Positions 1-8,176 of a stretch of DNA of 64,000 nt are shown one piece after another. Below the pieces are notes generated by a model. That model saw nothing but the letters and a program-made list of their open reading frames with translations, was not told where the DNA came from and ran no database searches. The position numbers were made by a program, and so were the translations under genes. Positions within the stretch are counted from its first letter, which is position 1, and the number at the start of each line of letters is the position of its first letter. The DNA is from Brevibacillus choshinensis (lineage in GTDB: Bacteria > Bacillota > Bacilli > Brevibacillales > Brevibacillaceae), in assembly GCF_001420695.1 (NCBI RefSeq), contig NZ_LJJB01000013.1:968121-1032120 (forward strand), read 5' to 3'.

Positions 1-750
1 TACTCGTAGCCCGATCGAAGGGCAAGCTTGAGAGTCTGGCATCAGAGCTCAGAAAGATGTATAGCATCAAAGCCGAGGTTATCGCTATGGATCTTGCGAA
101 AGAGGGCGCACCCAGCGAGTTATATCAGCAATGTCGACTTTTGAAAGTGGATATCGAACTGCTGGTCAACAATGCAGGCTTTGCTACGCATGGTTTGTTT
201 GAACAAGTGTCAGGCGAGCGTCAACATGAAGAAGTTATGCTCAATGTCGCCGCTGTCGTAGATATGACCCACTTGTTTTTGCCGGACATGTTGCGCAAAA
301 GCTCAGGTACAGTTATCAATGTTGCTTCAACCGCCGGATTTCAACCACTTCCCTATATGGCCGTATATGGGGCAACGAAAGCTTTCGTCCTGTCGTTTAC
401 TCAAGCGTTATGGTTTGAAAACCGCAACCGCGGCATTAAATTCTTCGCACTTTGTCCCGGTGCGACGGACACGAGTTTCTTTAATGTCGTAGGAGCGGAA
501 GAAGCCTCCGTCGGAAAGAAAGACACTCCGGAAAGAAGTCGTAGAGGTTGCACTTCGTTCGTTGAAGGAAGGGAAAGTGTACGTCGTTCCGGGTGTGCAG
601 AATTATCTCGGGGCGCAGTTATCGCGATTCATTACACGAAAACAAAGTCTTCGGCTTGTTGGAAGCATGATTCGTCCGCGTGAAGGATCCAGCAGCAATA
701 ATAAGAATCCGGGTGATCAATCTGATCTTGCAGGGAGGACAATTCGATGA
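1..750 (+). pseudogene. SDR-family oxidoreductase, 5' end outside window, frameshifted
   Basis: Short-chain dehydrogenase/reductase, a cytoplasmic NAD(P)-dependent oxidoreductase family. The reading frame is already open at base 3, before the first ATG at 57, so the Rossmann N-terminus lies outside the window. Visible family motifs are LLVNNAG and the catalytic YGATK (Y-x-x-x-K), with the serine in INVAST. After DTPE the frame runs into unrelated sequence, while the frame with one base fewer continues as EEVVEVALRSLKEGKVYVVPG, a normal SDR C-terminus. The lesion is therefore one extra base around 531-536 (GAAAGAAG instead of GAAGAAG). The shifted frame ends at 748-750 and overlaps the next gene's ATG. 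This is either a real pseudogene or a sequencing error in an A-rich run. The substrate is unknown. Confidence 0.8.
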
Positions 751-1760
751 AAGCTATACAGCTGAAAAACGGCTTCGGCTTCGAGGAATTAACCATAACG
801 GAACTAGACATACCAACGCCAGGTCCTAAGGAGGTACTGATCCGCATGAGAGCAGCTTCTCTCAATTACCGTGATCTAGTGGTCCTCAGCGGATTAATGC
901 CGATCGAAGTCAAATTTCCCTTCATTCCATTATCAGACGGAGCGGGAGAAATTGTAGCCGTTGGCCAAGGAGTAACAAGGTTCCAGGTCGGACACCGAGT
1001 AGCGGGTAATTTTCAACAGCGATTCATTGCCGGCAGCCCAAGACCTGGGGTGTTAGAAGAAAGCCTGGGGGGGCCGTTGAACGGAATAGCGGCCGAGTAT
1101 GTCGTTCTACATGAAGACGGAGTCGTCCCTATTCCCGATCACCTCACTTATGAGGAGGCCTCAACCTTACCGATCGCGGCATTAACCGCATGGAGCATGC
1201 TAATCGAATATGGCGGTTTGCAAGCGGGTGATACCGTGCTGCTGCAAGGAACGGGCGGGGTATCCATCTTCGGGCTTCAATTCTCGCTTATGGCCGGAGC
1301 ACGAGCCATCATCACGTCGAGCAGCAACGCCAAGCTGGAACGAGCAAAAGCTCTTGGCGCATGGCAAACGATCAATTATTCGGAAGCTCCCGATTGGGAT
1401 AAGGCGGCGTTAGAGTTGACTGGCTGCGGTGTCGATCATGTTCTGGATGTTGGAGGAGCGGCAACGATGGGGAAATCCATAAATGCACTTCGCACTGGAG
1501 GGACCTTGAGTATGGTCGGGTTCTTATCGGGCTTGACCATTCCGGAATACGATGTCTCCAGCATTTTGCAGAAAGCCGCAACTGTTCGCGGCAGTCAAGT
1601 CGGCAACCGAGATCACTTCGAAAAGATGAATCGGGCGATTGCCCATCATCGTTTATATCCCGTCATCGACCATGTATTCCCGCTGGCCCGAATTGGTGAA
1701 GCATTCTCGCTCTTGGCTGAAGGAAAGCAATATTTCGGTAAAATCGTAGTCCAAATCTAA
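747..1760 (+). CDS. Zinc-independent MDR-family alcohol dehydrogenase / quinone oxidoreductase-like
   Basis: Medium-chain dehydrogenase/reductase of 337 residues, the usual family length. The N-terminal GroES-like fold is followed by a nucleotide-binding fold with the glycine motif QGTGGVSIFG near residue 165. The position that carries the catalytic zinc cysteine in classical alcohol dehydrogenases reads NYRD, and no structural cysteine quartet is seen. A zinc-free, quinone-oxidoreductase-like enzyme using NAD(P)H is therefore more likely than a true alcohol dehydrogenase. The ATG overlaps the stop of the preceding SDR (ATGA), and an AGGGAGG site lies upstream, so the two are probably co-transcribed and coupled. 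The substrate cannot be told from sequence. Confidence 0.85.
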   Translation: MKAIQLKNGFGFEELTITELDIPTPGPKEVLIRMRAASLNYRDLVVLSGLMPIEVKFPFIPLSDGAGEIVAVGQGVTRFQVGHRVAGNFQQRFIAGSPRPGVLEESLGGPLNGIAAEYVVLHEDGVVPIPDHLTYEEASTLPIAALTAWSMLIEYGGLQAGDTVLLQGTGGVSIFGLQFSLMAGARAIITSSSNAKLERAKALGAWQTINYSEAPDWDKAALELTGCGVDHVLDVGGAATMGKSINALRTGGTLSMVGFLSGLTIPEYDVSSILQKAATVRGSQVGNRDHFEKMNRAIAHHRLYPVIDHVFPLARIGEAFSLLAEGKQYFGKIVVQI

Positions 1761-1792
1761 AATCTCGCTTATATGAAAAAGGAGACACACTA

Positions 1793-2956
1793 ATGCCTAA
1801 TACACAAGTTCGATCCGTTAAATCTACTGAAGGCGTGAATCGTCCTAAACGTTCACTACGTGCTAGGATATGCAGATGGGGGCTATCGCTACTCGCGGTG
1901 CTCGTTCTAGGAATACTCGTTTTCTTGCTTGTACCTTCACCGATCAAACCGGCAAAATGGTCAGCACCGACGGCCCCCTCTTTTGAGGAAGCGGGTCCGT
2001 GGAAACAAAACAATAAACTCAGCTCGGCTCAGTTTGTGACTGATGCCCCTCAATTCCCTGAATTCATTACATTCGATAAAGAAGGTCAGCTATATACAGG
2101 AGATTCAGATGGGAAGATTTACAAGGTTCCTTTCGATGCAGAGGGAAATCCGCAAAAAGCCCAACTGTTTGCAGACACCAAAGGAACTCCTAATGGGCTT
2201 ATATTCGATGCCAAAGGCGATTTGATCGTTACTGATGTCAAGAGGGGACTGCTGTCTATTAACCCATCCGGGAGCGTAGAGGTATTGGCTGATCAAGTGG
2301 ACGGTAAGCCGATCTATCTAGCTAACGAGCTTGATATTGCCAAGGACGGCTCCATATATTTTTCTGATACTTCGAATTATGGTAGTGTGACCTTCAAAGA
2401 AATTGCCGAGAACAAGCCGCATGGACGTTTGCTGAAGTACGATCCAAAGACCAAGCAAACGACCGTCCTGTTAGAAGGCCTTTATTTTGCAAACGGAGTT
2501 GCCTTGTCTGCGGATGAAGATTTTGTGCTTGTGGCGGAATCGTATCATTATCAATTGACCAGATACTGGCTTAAAGGACCGAAGAAGGGTACATCTGATA
2601 TTTTCGTAGACAATCTCGCAGGTTTTCCAGACAACATTACGCGTGATGATCAAGGTCATTTCTGGATCGGTATCTTCACGACTCGCATTTCTTTTGTAGA
2701 TCAGATGCATAGCAACCCTTGGTTAGCCAGTACCATGGCCAAATTGCCGGAGTCGCTGCTTAGCGGCGCAAGCGCACCGGCGAAGCGTGGGCTTGCTATG
2801 GAGCTCAGCCCGCAGGGAGAGCTTATCGGAAGCTGGCATGATCCGGAAGGCAAACTGTATGGCGTAACAACGGCTGTAAGCCATAACGGATATTTATATA
2901 TAGGAACGGCACCGGGAGGCAGCAAGGGTGTTCATCGCGTGTTTTTAACAAAATAA
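1793..2956 (+). CDS. SMP-30/gluconolactonase/strictosidine-synthase-like membrane-anchored protein
   Basis: 387-residue six-bladed beta-propeller of the SMP-30/strictosidine synthase superfamily, whose members hydrolyse lactones or esters. Residues about 25-47 form one hydrophobic segment after an Arg-rich start, so the propeller is probably displayed outside the membrane on an uncleaved anchor. Typical blade signatures are visible: LANELDIAKDGSIYFSDTS, FANGVALS and DNITRDDQGHFWIG. The Asn/Asp residues in these usually bind the catalytic metal. AAAAGGAG precedes the ATG by a normal distance. It lies 32 bases after the MDR gene on the same strand, so a shared transcript is likely. The natural substrate is unknown. 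Confidence 0.8.
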   Translation: MPNTQVRSVKSTEGVNRPKRSLRARICRWGLSLLAVLVLGILVFLLVPSPIKPAKWSAPTAPSFEEAGPWKQNNKLSSAQFVTDAPQFPEFITFDKEGQLYTGDSDGKIYKVPFDAEGNPQKAQLFADTKGTPNGLIFDAKGDLIVTDVKRGLLSINPSGSVEVLADQVDGKPIYLANELDIAKDGSIYFSDTSNYGSVTFKEIAENKPHGRLLKYDPKTKQTTVLLEGLYFANGVALSADEDFVLVAESYHYQLTRYWLKGPKKGTSDIFVDNLAGFPDNITRDDQGHFWIGIFTTRISFVDQMHSNPWLASTMAKLPESLLSGASAPAKRGLAMELSPQGELIGSWHDPEGKLYGVTTAVSHNGYLYIGTAPGGSKGVHRVFLTK

Positions 2957-3036
2957 TGTTGGAATTTGGGAGGGTGCGAAATGAATCTGGATGATTTGGA
3001 GTAATTTGGAATGAGAAGGAGAGTCTGATCGACAAA

Positions 3037-3768
3037 GTGGCCTTGGTGACAGGCGCTAGCAGTGGCATCGGGGCATCGATCGCCAGGAAACTGGCAAAGC
3101 GCGGCGCTCATGTGACAGTCGTGGCACGTCGACGGGATCGATTGGATGAGCTGGTTCAGGAATTGCATAAAGAGGGATTGTACGAGGTTATGGCAGTACC
3201 TGCTGATATTCAAAAGGCTGAAGAAGTACAGCATGTGGTCAATAAAACGATTAACCGCTGGGGCCGTCTTGATATTATAGTCGCCAATGCCGGATTCGGG
3301 TATCGAAGTCCTTTGGTAGAAGTGGATCTGGAAAGATGGGAGGAGCTGTACAGGACGAATGTACACGGTCTTATGTTGACGCTGCACTACGGGCTTCCGC
3401 CGATGCTAGGTCATGGCAAGGGAGATGTCATCATCATCTCCTCCATTGCCGGCAAGGAAGTGATTGCCGGAGGAGGTCCATACAGCGCTACCAAATACGG
3501 TGTTAACGCCATAGCGTCTGCGTTACGTTTGGAGATAATCGATCAGGGGATTCGCGTTACGACGATTCAACCCGGGGCGGTGGCAACGGAATTTTCTCAG
3601 GTGGCCGGGTATTCCGAGGATGAAATTCGCGCGTTTTCTTCGAAAGTCCTGCCGTTACATCCCGATGACGTTGCAGAGGCGGCGCTCTATGCACTGGAGC
3701 AACCTGAGCATGTCAACATTCCAGAACTGACCATTATGCCTTCAAAGCAAACCAAGCGGTTCAAATAA
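3037..3768 (+). CDS. SDR-family oxidoreductase
   Basis: Classical short-chain dehydrogenase of about 243 residues. It has the cofactor motif TGASSGIG, the NAG motif (VANAGFG), the catalytic serine in IISSIAG, and Y-x-x-x-K in YSATK. RRR following the second beta strand suggests NADP preference. The start is not clear. GTG at 3037 is the first conventional codon, but the protein would then lack the usual three or four residues before VALVTG. CTG at 3025, giving L-I-D-K-V-A, lies 3 bases after an AAGGAG at 3016-3021 and fits family N-termini better. It is probably the last gene of the 1-3.8 kb cluster. Confidence 0.85.
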   Translation: MALVTGASSGIGASIARKLAKRGAHVTVVARRRDRLDELVQELHKEGLYEVMAVPADIQKAEEVQHVVNKTINRWGRLDIIVANAGFGYRSPLVEVDLERWEELYRTNVHGLMLTLHYGLPPMLGHGKGDVIIISSIAGKEVIAGGGPYSATKYGVNAIASALRLEIIDQGIRVTTIQPGAVATEFSQVAGYSEDEIRAFSSKVLPLHPDDVAEAALYALEQPEHVNIPELTIMPSKQTKRFK

Positions 3769-3971
3769 TTAACCAAGAAAGTAACGCACTGATGACAAAG
3801 CATTGCGGGCTTTCGAGGTAGGATTCGTAGCTGACCATCTTCTAAGAATCTTACCTTCAGCTCGTTCAACGACATTGCGGACCAAAGTTTGTTGCCCAAA
3901 TGAGTGCCCTTAATTTTTTCGCCGATAGACCCGTTAAGCTGAACCGTATCACAAGCGGCATTAGATACTTC

Positions 3972-4109
3972 GGATAAAATTGCCGCATCGTCATTAGAAA
4001 AGGACAGAGGGTTTCCGATTACGATACCGCGAAAGTTTACAGCGCGTGCGACATGCGTCTGTTGGGCAATGTCGATCCCGACAACCAGATGCGGCAGTAA
4101 TTTTTTCAA
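3972..4109 (-). pseudogene. IS110-type transposase N-terminal remnant
   Basis: Reading leftwards from the ATG at 4109, the first 40 residues or so match the start of IS110-family DEDD transposases: HLVVGIDIAQQTHVARAV, with the first catalytic Asp in GIDIA, then NFRG. The similarity stops after about residue 42. The frame stays open to 3687 but I do not recognise the rest. The remaining DEDD and serine domains of a roughly 400-residue transposase are absent, so this cannot be a working element. It marks an old insertion and deletion next to the SDR gene. Confidence 0.55.
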
Positions 4110-4212
4110 TGAGTTGATTTTGCCTGTCTTGCGATTGAAACTTCATAATAGAGCGTCCTCCTGGATGCTGGGATTTTAAGGGCTATGACCCGTTGCCGGA
4201 ACTAACATAAAT

Positions 4213-4275
4213 AAAGGTTGCAGGTGTTAATACCTGTAGCCTTTGCTTACCTAACGGAGCAGGATAAATTAATTT
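4213..4275. repeat. Hairpin repeat, copy A (hairpin followed by TAACGGaGCAG)
   Basis: An imperfect hairpin (AAAGGTTGCAGG pairing with CCTGTAGCCTTT) is followed a few bases later by TAACGGAGCAG and an AT-rich run. The same arrangement, with an unrelated stem sequence, occurs at copy B near 4826-4880. A conserved flank with a varying stem suggests a dispersed repeat rather than a simple terminator. Confidence 0.45.
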
Positions 4276-4360
4276 ATTTCACGAACCTTATTATGGAAAT
4301 TTCGGTGCGTAAATAAGACGTTAATTGATACTGCGGAGAACCAGATTAGGAGATCACCAC

Positions 4361-4678
4361 ATGAAGAAGTCGGTAATAACTTTCTTTTTAGCCTTGATTC
4401 CTAGTATAGCTACCATACTTTTATTAATCGAATACTTCCCTTATACAGGTCTTGGAAGAGTTATAAGTATTCCAATAACATTATTATTTAATATTACTAT
4501 TTTGTTAGTTTCTCTGTTTATCACTCAAAAATTAAAATCGAGAGTATTCAAAAGTTTGATTTGGATTGCAGCCATACCAATAAGCGTGTTGGTGGCGATT
4601 TTTTTGCATCCACAAGAATACTTACCTAGCGTTTTAACGCAACTTCAAGAACTGATATTTTCTCATACTACTAAATGA
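4361..4678 (+). CDS. Small hypothetical membrane protein
   Basis: Not recognised. The ATG at 4361 is preceded by TTAGGAG at a good distance and gives 105 residues. Three to four hydrophobic stretches cover most of the length: residues about 4-25, 33-50 and 61-85, with a basic loop QKLKSRVFKS between. It is therefore predicted to be integral to the membrane. The coding sequence is markedly AT-rich against its neighbours and sits between an IS110 remnant and hairpin repeats, which fits an acquired gene. Confidence 0.6.
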   Translation: MKKSVITFFLALIPSIATILLLIEYFPYTGLGRVISIPITLLFNITILLVSLFITQKLKSRVFKSLIWIAAIPISVLVAIFLHPQEYLPSVLTQLQELIFSHTTK

Positions 4679-4789
4679 AAAGCTCCGAGTATTCATGCAT
4701 GTGGCCGTTCGGTCCCTAGTTCCGTCTGAGGCAATTCAATGAAGCAATGTAGGTGGAAACCTTGATCGGATCGTAATAAAATTTTGCGC

Positions 4790-4880
4790 TAACGGGTTCA
4801 ATAGCTTAATACACACGAAGAACGACAGCCTGCGTAAATGGCTGCCGTTTTCTCAACTAACGGGCAGTTTAATGGAATAT
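4790..4880. repeat. Hairpin repeat, copy B
   Basis: TAACGGGTTCAATAG (4790-4804) leads into the hairpin AACGACAGCC / GGCTGCCGTT, then TTTTCTCAA and CTAACGGGCAG. The first part is shared with copy C (4790-4813 versus 5507-5530, 20 of 24 bases identical) and the last part with copy A. The hairpin with TTTTC could also act as a terminator for the upstream small gene. It occupies most of the gene-free stretch 4679-5028; nothing else is recognisable there. Confidence 0.5.
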
Positions 4881-5028
4881 TTCTAAATTTCAACTTGTCA
4901 TTACTTTCCTTAGTGGCAGTTTCCTGAACTGTAGATCGAGCAATATATCCGTCTCGGGGTGGTTAATAACATATCTTATTCGAAGTAAGATGAGATATAT
5001 AAATAATTAACTGGAAAGGATTGGTTTT

Positions 5029-5481
5029 ATGAGTAATAAAAGGAAGGTTCCGCAAGAGGTAAAAAAGTCGTTTCTATTTTGGCTCGTTGCAATTGCTGCA
5101 GGAGTGTTTGAAATGATCATCGCAGTTAGTGAAATATTATCTAAAGACTCAGGGCCAGGAAACAGTATTTTCATCGCAGTTGGGATCAGAACGATAATCT
5201 TTACCGTACTTGTTTACATTATTATGAAGATGTACCGTGGAAGAAACTGGGCACGTATAGCTTTAGCAATACTTCTTGGCGGGATTGGTACTCTCTCCTT
5301 AATTATTGATCCAGTTAAGTGGATCTTGGAAGGGAATTCACTTGATAAAGCCCTTGCTGGTATGACCTTCTATTCTATTCTGTTCGGATTAAGTCGAATT
5401 GTACATCTTGCCTCGGTAATTGTTGCATTTATTCTAATGTTTCGACCGGCTGCTAATCATTATTTTCGAGCAGTGGCTTAA
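5029..5481 (+). CDS. Hypothetical four-helix membrane protein
   Basis: 150 residues with four predicted membrane segments (about 14-34, 48-66, 76-95 and 113-138), an N-terminal basic stretch (NKRKVPQEVKK) and a short basic loop MYRGRNWAR. AAAGGA lies upstream of the ATG. The topology resembles small bacterial DUF membrane proteins of unknown role; I cannot name the family. It is AT-rich and is bounded by the imperfect direct repeats at 4790 and 5507, so it may have come in as a unit with them. Confidence 0.65.
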   Translation: MSNKRKVPQEVKKSFLFWLVAIAAGVFEMIIAVSEILSKDSGPGNSIFIAVGIRTIIFTVLVYIIMKMYRGRNWARIALAILLGGIGTLSLIIDPVKWILEGNSLDKALAGMTFYSILFGLSRIVHLASVIVAFILMFRPAANHYFRAVA

Positions 5482-5506
5482 TCGGTAAGGCGAATAGTCA
5501 CTAAAG

Positions 5507-5572
5507 TAACGGGTTCGATAGTTCAATATAAAGAGCGGTTAGTCTAAGTCCTCAAGGTCTTAAACCACCGCT
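5507..5572. repeat. Hairpin repeat, copy C
   Basis: TAACGGGTTCGATAG at 5507-5521 repeats the start of copy B, differing at four positions over 24 bases. It is followed by a hairpin with arms AGCGGT and ACCGCT-like sequence (about 5532-5572). The two copies bracket the 5029-5481 gene at a distance of 717 bases. Confidence 0.45.
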
Positions 5573-5590
5573 TCGTCCCTGCGGACAGGA

Positions 5591-5764
5591 GATAAATCCA
5601 TCGTATACGCTCAGGGAAGCAGTGTAGCAGAACGTTCGCATCAGCGGGACGTCTATGTGTGGGGTGGGGATGGAAGAGTACGTGCTTCCATTCACCTGTT
5701 CAACAACAGCACGGATGTGGAGAAATTTATTGAACTACTCCCGGATCGTCCATCTCAGATGTAG
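5591..5764 (+). pseudogene. C-terminal remnant of a class-V aminotransferase/cysteine desulfurase-like gene
   Basis: The frame running to the stop at 5762-5764 reads WGGDGRVRASIHLFNN followed by STDVEKFIELL. This is the typical end of cysteine-desulfurase-like PLP enzymes, where R-x-S-x-x-x-[FY]-N precedes the last helix. Only about 57 residues are left. The PLP lysine and the large domain are missing, and no start codon or ribosome site is present. A decayed fragment left by a deletion is the simplest reading. Confidence 0.5.
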
Positions 5765-5770
5765 AAGAAA

Positions 5771-5829
5771 ATGGCTATCCATGCAGGTCAGTTTTTTTAC
5801 CAGCCGCGGCATCGGATAGCCATTTTTTG
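5771..5829. terminator. Intrinsic terminator, probably bidirectional
   Basis: ATGGCTATCC (5771-5780) pairs with GGATAGCCAT (5814-5823), with T6 after the right arm and an A run before the left arm. It ends the minus-strand GNAT-MFS transcript and could also stop readthrough from the plus strand. Confidence 0.75.
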
Positions 5830-5855
5830 TGGGGCTCTTCAAAGGTATGCTCAGA

Positions 5856-7052
5856 TCATAGCGTAGCCGTATCCTTTTCTTTGCGTAAGAAAACTAAAGG
5901 TAGAACGATTAGAACGACAGAGATCAGTATACATAGAATAGGATAGCCAACATCTTCTGCGAGCTTTCCGAAAAAAGGAACCAGAACCGCCAAGATGATC
6001 GTCTTAATCATAGATGAATAAGAAAGTAGCGTACTGCGTGAATTCCCCGAGATTCGCTGATTCGTCATATTGATCAAGACAGGCTCGATGATGGAGTAAA
6101 AGAAGCTGATGAGAATCATACAGATGATCCCGGATAGTTCAGGCAACAACGGAAGCATGAAAATACTCAAAGCCATGATGACGGTGAACAAGATAACCGT
6201 TGCTGTCTCTCCCAATCGTTTCTCCATGTGATAGGAGACGATGGAACCAAGAATACTTGTGCTTTGTATGAAAATAAATACAATGCCAAGCCATTCGATA
6301 GTCATTCCTTTCTCATGTAGGAAAGGTGAAACAAATAAAAACGTAAAGCAAAAAGCGGGAACAGCCAGAATAGCAGAATAGAGCAGTACATTGCGCAAGC
6401 TCTTACTCTTCCATACCTTTCTTGAGGTACTGAAAACGAAGTGGATGAGTGGTTCGTGCTCTTTGTTTGTTCTCACCCCCGATTGTTTCGGTTCTTTGAT
6501 GAAAGAGGCAACACACCCGGCAACAAAGGAGAGAATCCCACAAATAATAAACGGTAAACCAAGCGAGTAGGTAGCTAACCACCCGCCAATGATTCCGGCA
6601 AATGCAGTGGCAATACGCATCATTGCCAATTGATAGCTCACCACTTTGGAAAATAGATTTTCTTTACCTTTCACGTGTAGATAATCGTAGAGGAGTGCCT
6701 GGTCAGCTCCAGAAATAAAGCTCCCTCCCACGCTCCATACGATTTGCAGCAAGCAAAGAATCGGGAACCAGCCTGTGTATGCGTAGAGGATCATGGCAGG
6801 AGCCATTAATAAGGCTCCCATCACAAGAGAACGGGTGCGACCGAAACGATCTGCAACGATTCCAGCCGGTACCTCAGCCAAAGCGGCAGCTACCCAACCA
6901 AATCCCTCTACAATTCCGATTGTGGCCAGACTTAGGCCTCGTACCTGCTGTAAATACAGCACATAGATGGGAAGCCACAAATGAAACTTCGTAAAAAAGG
7001 AATAGATGAAAATCATAAGCATATTGGAATCTAGCAAAGCATGATTTTTCAT
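5856..7052 (-). CDS. MFS transporter (drug-efflux type)
   Basis: 398-residue major facilitator with about 12 membrane segments. Motif A of the first half is seen as GIVADRFGRTRSLV (about residues 63-76), and a long cytoplasmic loop with KEPKQSGVRTNKEHEP separates the two halves. No substrate-specific signature is evident; size and motif fit a proton-coupled exporter. It lies 11 bases after a two-domain GNAT acetyltransferase and shares its leader (7955-8295). Two gene types that commonly give antibiotic resistance, placed behind an attenuator-like leader, suggest drug-induced expression. That last point is inference. Confidence 0.85.
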   Translation of the reverse strand: MKNHALLDSNMLMIFIYSFFTKFHLWLPIYVLYLQQVRGLSLATIGIVEGFGWVAAALAEVPAGIVADRFGRTRSLVMGALLMAPAMILYAYTGWFPILCLLQIVWSVGGSFISGADQALLYDYLHVKGKENLFSKVVSYQLAMMRIATAFAGIIGGWLATYSLGLPFIICGILSFVAGCVASFIKEPKQSGVRTNKEHEPLIHFVFSTSRKVWKSKSLRNVLLYSAILAVPAFCFTFLFVSPFLHEKGMTIEWLGIVFIFIQSTSILGSIVSYHMEKRLGETATVILFTVIMALSIFMLPLLPELSGIICMILISFFYSIIEPVLINMTNQRISGNSRSTLLSYSSMIKTIILAVLVPFFGKLAEDVGYPILCILISVVLIVLPLVFLRKEKDTATL

Positions 7053-7063
7053 TCAGTCAAGCC

Positions 7064-7954
7064 TCACCCGACATAATAGTCGTAGACTGAGACGACTTCA
7101 AATCCTGTAGATTGATAGAGTGACAAGGCATTTTGATTATCGACAGCCACTTCTAGGCTAATTCCTCCTATGTGTTCTCTTTGATTCAAGATTTCCACTG
7201 TCTGAGAGAGGATTTTTCTACCCAGCCCTTTTCCTTGGAGCCCTTTTTTTACGCAAAATCCTGAGATGAAAAACTCGTTATCCTCTTCGCTTACGGTAAT
7301 CATCCCGACTGGTTCAGACTCGTACTGAGCCAGATACGTTTGAAAGGATGGCTCTGACAAATTGCGTGTAACTAGCGCAGTCATGAGCTCAGCTGTATCC
7401 TCAAAACCGCTTACGCCAATCTCTACCAAAGTCTGAAAATCATTCGTGGTGGCTGGGCAAAGCTGTAGACGGTTATCCGATTCCACAGCAGTTACGTGCG
7501 CTGTAGCGGAGTAATCCAGCTTGTATTCAGAGAATTGATAAGTGGCCGCTACGCATTCTGCAAAAGAACTGGCTTCCTTGGACTTGCGATTGCTGACGAG
7601 TAAAATTTGCGTTACCTCACGCTTTTCACATTCCGCTTTTGCTTGTTCATACAGAGCGCGGAAGATTCCTTTGCGTCGATAGTCTGGATGAACCATTCCG
7701 CTGATCTCCACTTCTTTCGGACTGACGATCGCATACATACCGAGGAATCCAACCAGTTGCCCATCTTGGACGTACAGAAAATCATTCGTTTGTTCAGGTT
7801 GGCGGTTTTGGAGCATCGATACGTTCAGGTTGACGGATAAATCAAATTCATCGTATGCCTCGCATATTTTTGCCAAATGGACAATCTGTTTCAACCACTC
7901 TTCCGAAAGCCCTTTTGCTACTACAAGTCCTGCACCGTTGTTAATTGTACTCAT
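7064..7954 (-). CDS. Two-domain GNAT N-acetyltransferase
   Basis: 296 residues made of two GNAT folds. The first has the acetyl-CoA loop HPDYRRKGIFRAL (about residues 107-119). The second has the shorter loop QGKGLGRK near residue 247 and ends with the usual N-Q-N-A-L-S-L-Y-x-x-x-G-F signature. The start is the ATG at 7954. A TTG at 7969 lies upstream in frame, but the ribosome site GGAGG (7963-7967) sits on that TTG, ruling it out as the main start. It acetylates an unknown small molecule or protein. It is the first gene of a two-gene operon with the MFS exporter, and its leader contains three terminators and a leader ORF. Confidence 0.85.
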   Translation of the reverse strand: MSTINNGAGLVVAKGLSEEWLKQIVHLAKICEAYDEFDLSVNLNVSMLQNRQPEQTNDFLYVQDGQLVGFLGMYAIVSPKEVEISGMVHPDYRRKGIFRALYEQAKAECEKREVTQILLVSNRKSKEASSFAECVAATYQFSEYKLDYSATAHVTAVESDNRLQLCPATTNDFQTLVEIGVSGFEDTAELMTALVTRNLSEPSFQTYLAQYESEPVGMITVSEEDNEFFISGFCVKKGLQGKGLGRKILSQTVEILNQREHIGGISLEVAVDNQNALSLYQSTGFEVVSVYDYYVG

Positions 7955-7984
7955 CGTCTCAACCTCCAATTAATATGTGAGTAG

Positions 7985-8015
7985 AAAAAAGCCGTGGAGC
8001 TTTCAATCCCCACGG
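7985..8015 (-). terminator. Leader terminator 3 (closest to GNAT gene)
   Basis: On the minus strand GCCGTGGGGATTG folds with CTCCACGGC and is followed by T6. It lies about 30 bases before the GNAT start. The stem closely resembles that of terminator 2, so the two probably arose by duplication. Confidence 0.75.
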
Positions 8016-8026
8016 CAGTAGATAGC

Positions 8027-8058
8027 AAAAAAAAACGTGGGGATATTCGATCCCCACG
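8027..8058 (-). terminator. Leader terminator 2
   Basis: On the minus strand CGTGGGGAT pairs perfectly with ATCCCCACG around a short loop, followed by T9. It is the strongest of the three hairpins and alone should stop most transcription unless disrupted. Confidence 0.8.
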
Positions 8059-8118
8059 GCGGCAAACATAAACAAACTTGGCTACACCAAGCCTTTGACG
8101 CGTACATCGTTGCCATAC

Positions 8119-8146
8119 AAAAAAACACGGGTAATCCCCGTGTTTT
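8119..8146 (-). terminator. Leader terminator 1 (closest to leader ORF)
   Basis: On the minus strand AACACGGG pairs with CCCGTGTT around a short loop, followed by a T7 tract. It begins about 30 bases downstream of the leader ORF stop, the usual distance for an attenuator. Confidence 0.75.
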
Positions 8147-8176
8147 AGGCACAGCTAAGAGAACCTGCTAGATAAA

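Noticed and set aside
3687-3971. Continuation of the IS110-type frame as a full transposase gene
   Set aside because: Beyond about residue 42 the sequence loses any resemblance to the family and overlaps the SDR 3' end.
4790-4880. Integron-type attC site in the hairpin repeats
   Set aside because: The repeats have a hairpin and TAAC-like ends, but the paired GTTRRRY and RYYYAAC core sites of attC are not present and no integrase is seen.
7985-8146. The three hairpins as a CRISPR-like or REP array
   Set aside because: Spacing is uneven, hairpins 1 and 2 have different stems, and each has a T tract on the same strand, so they are terminators.
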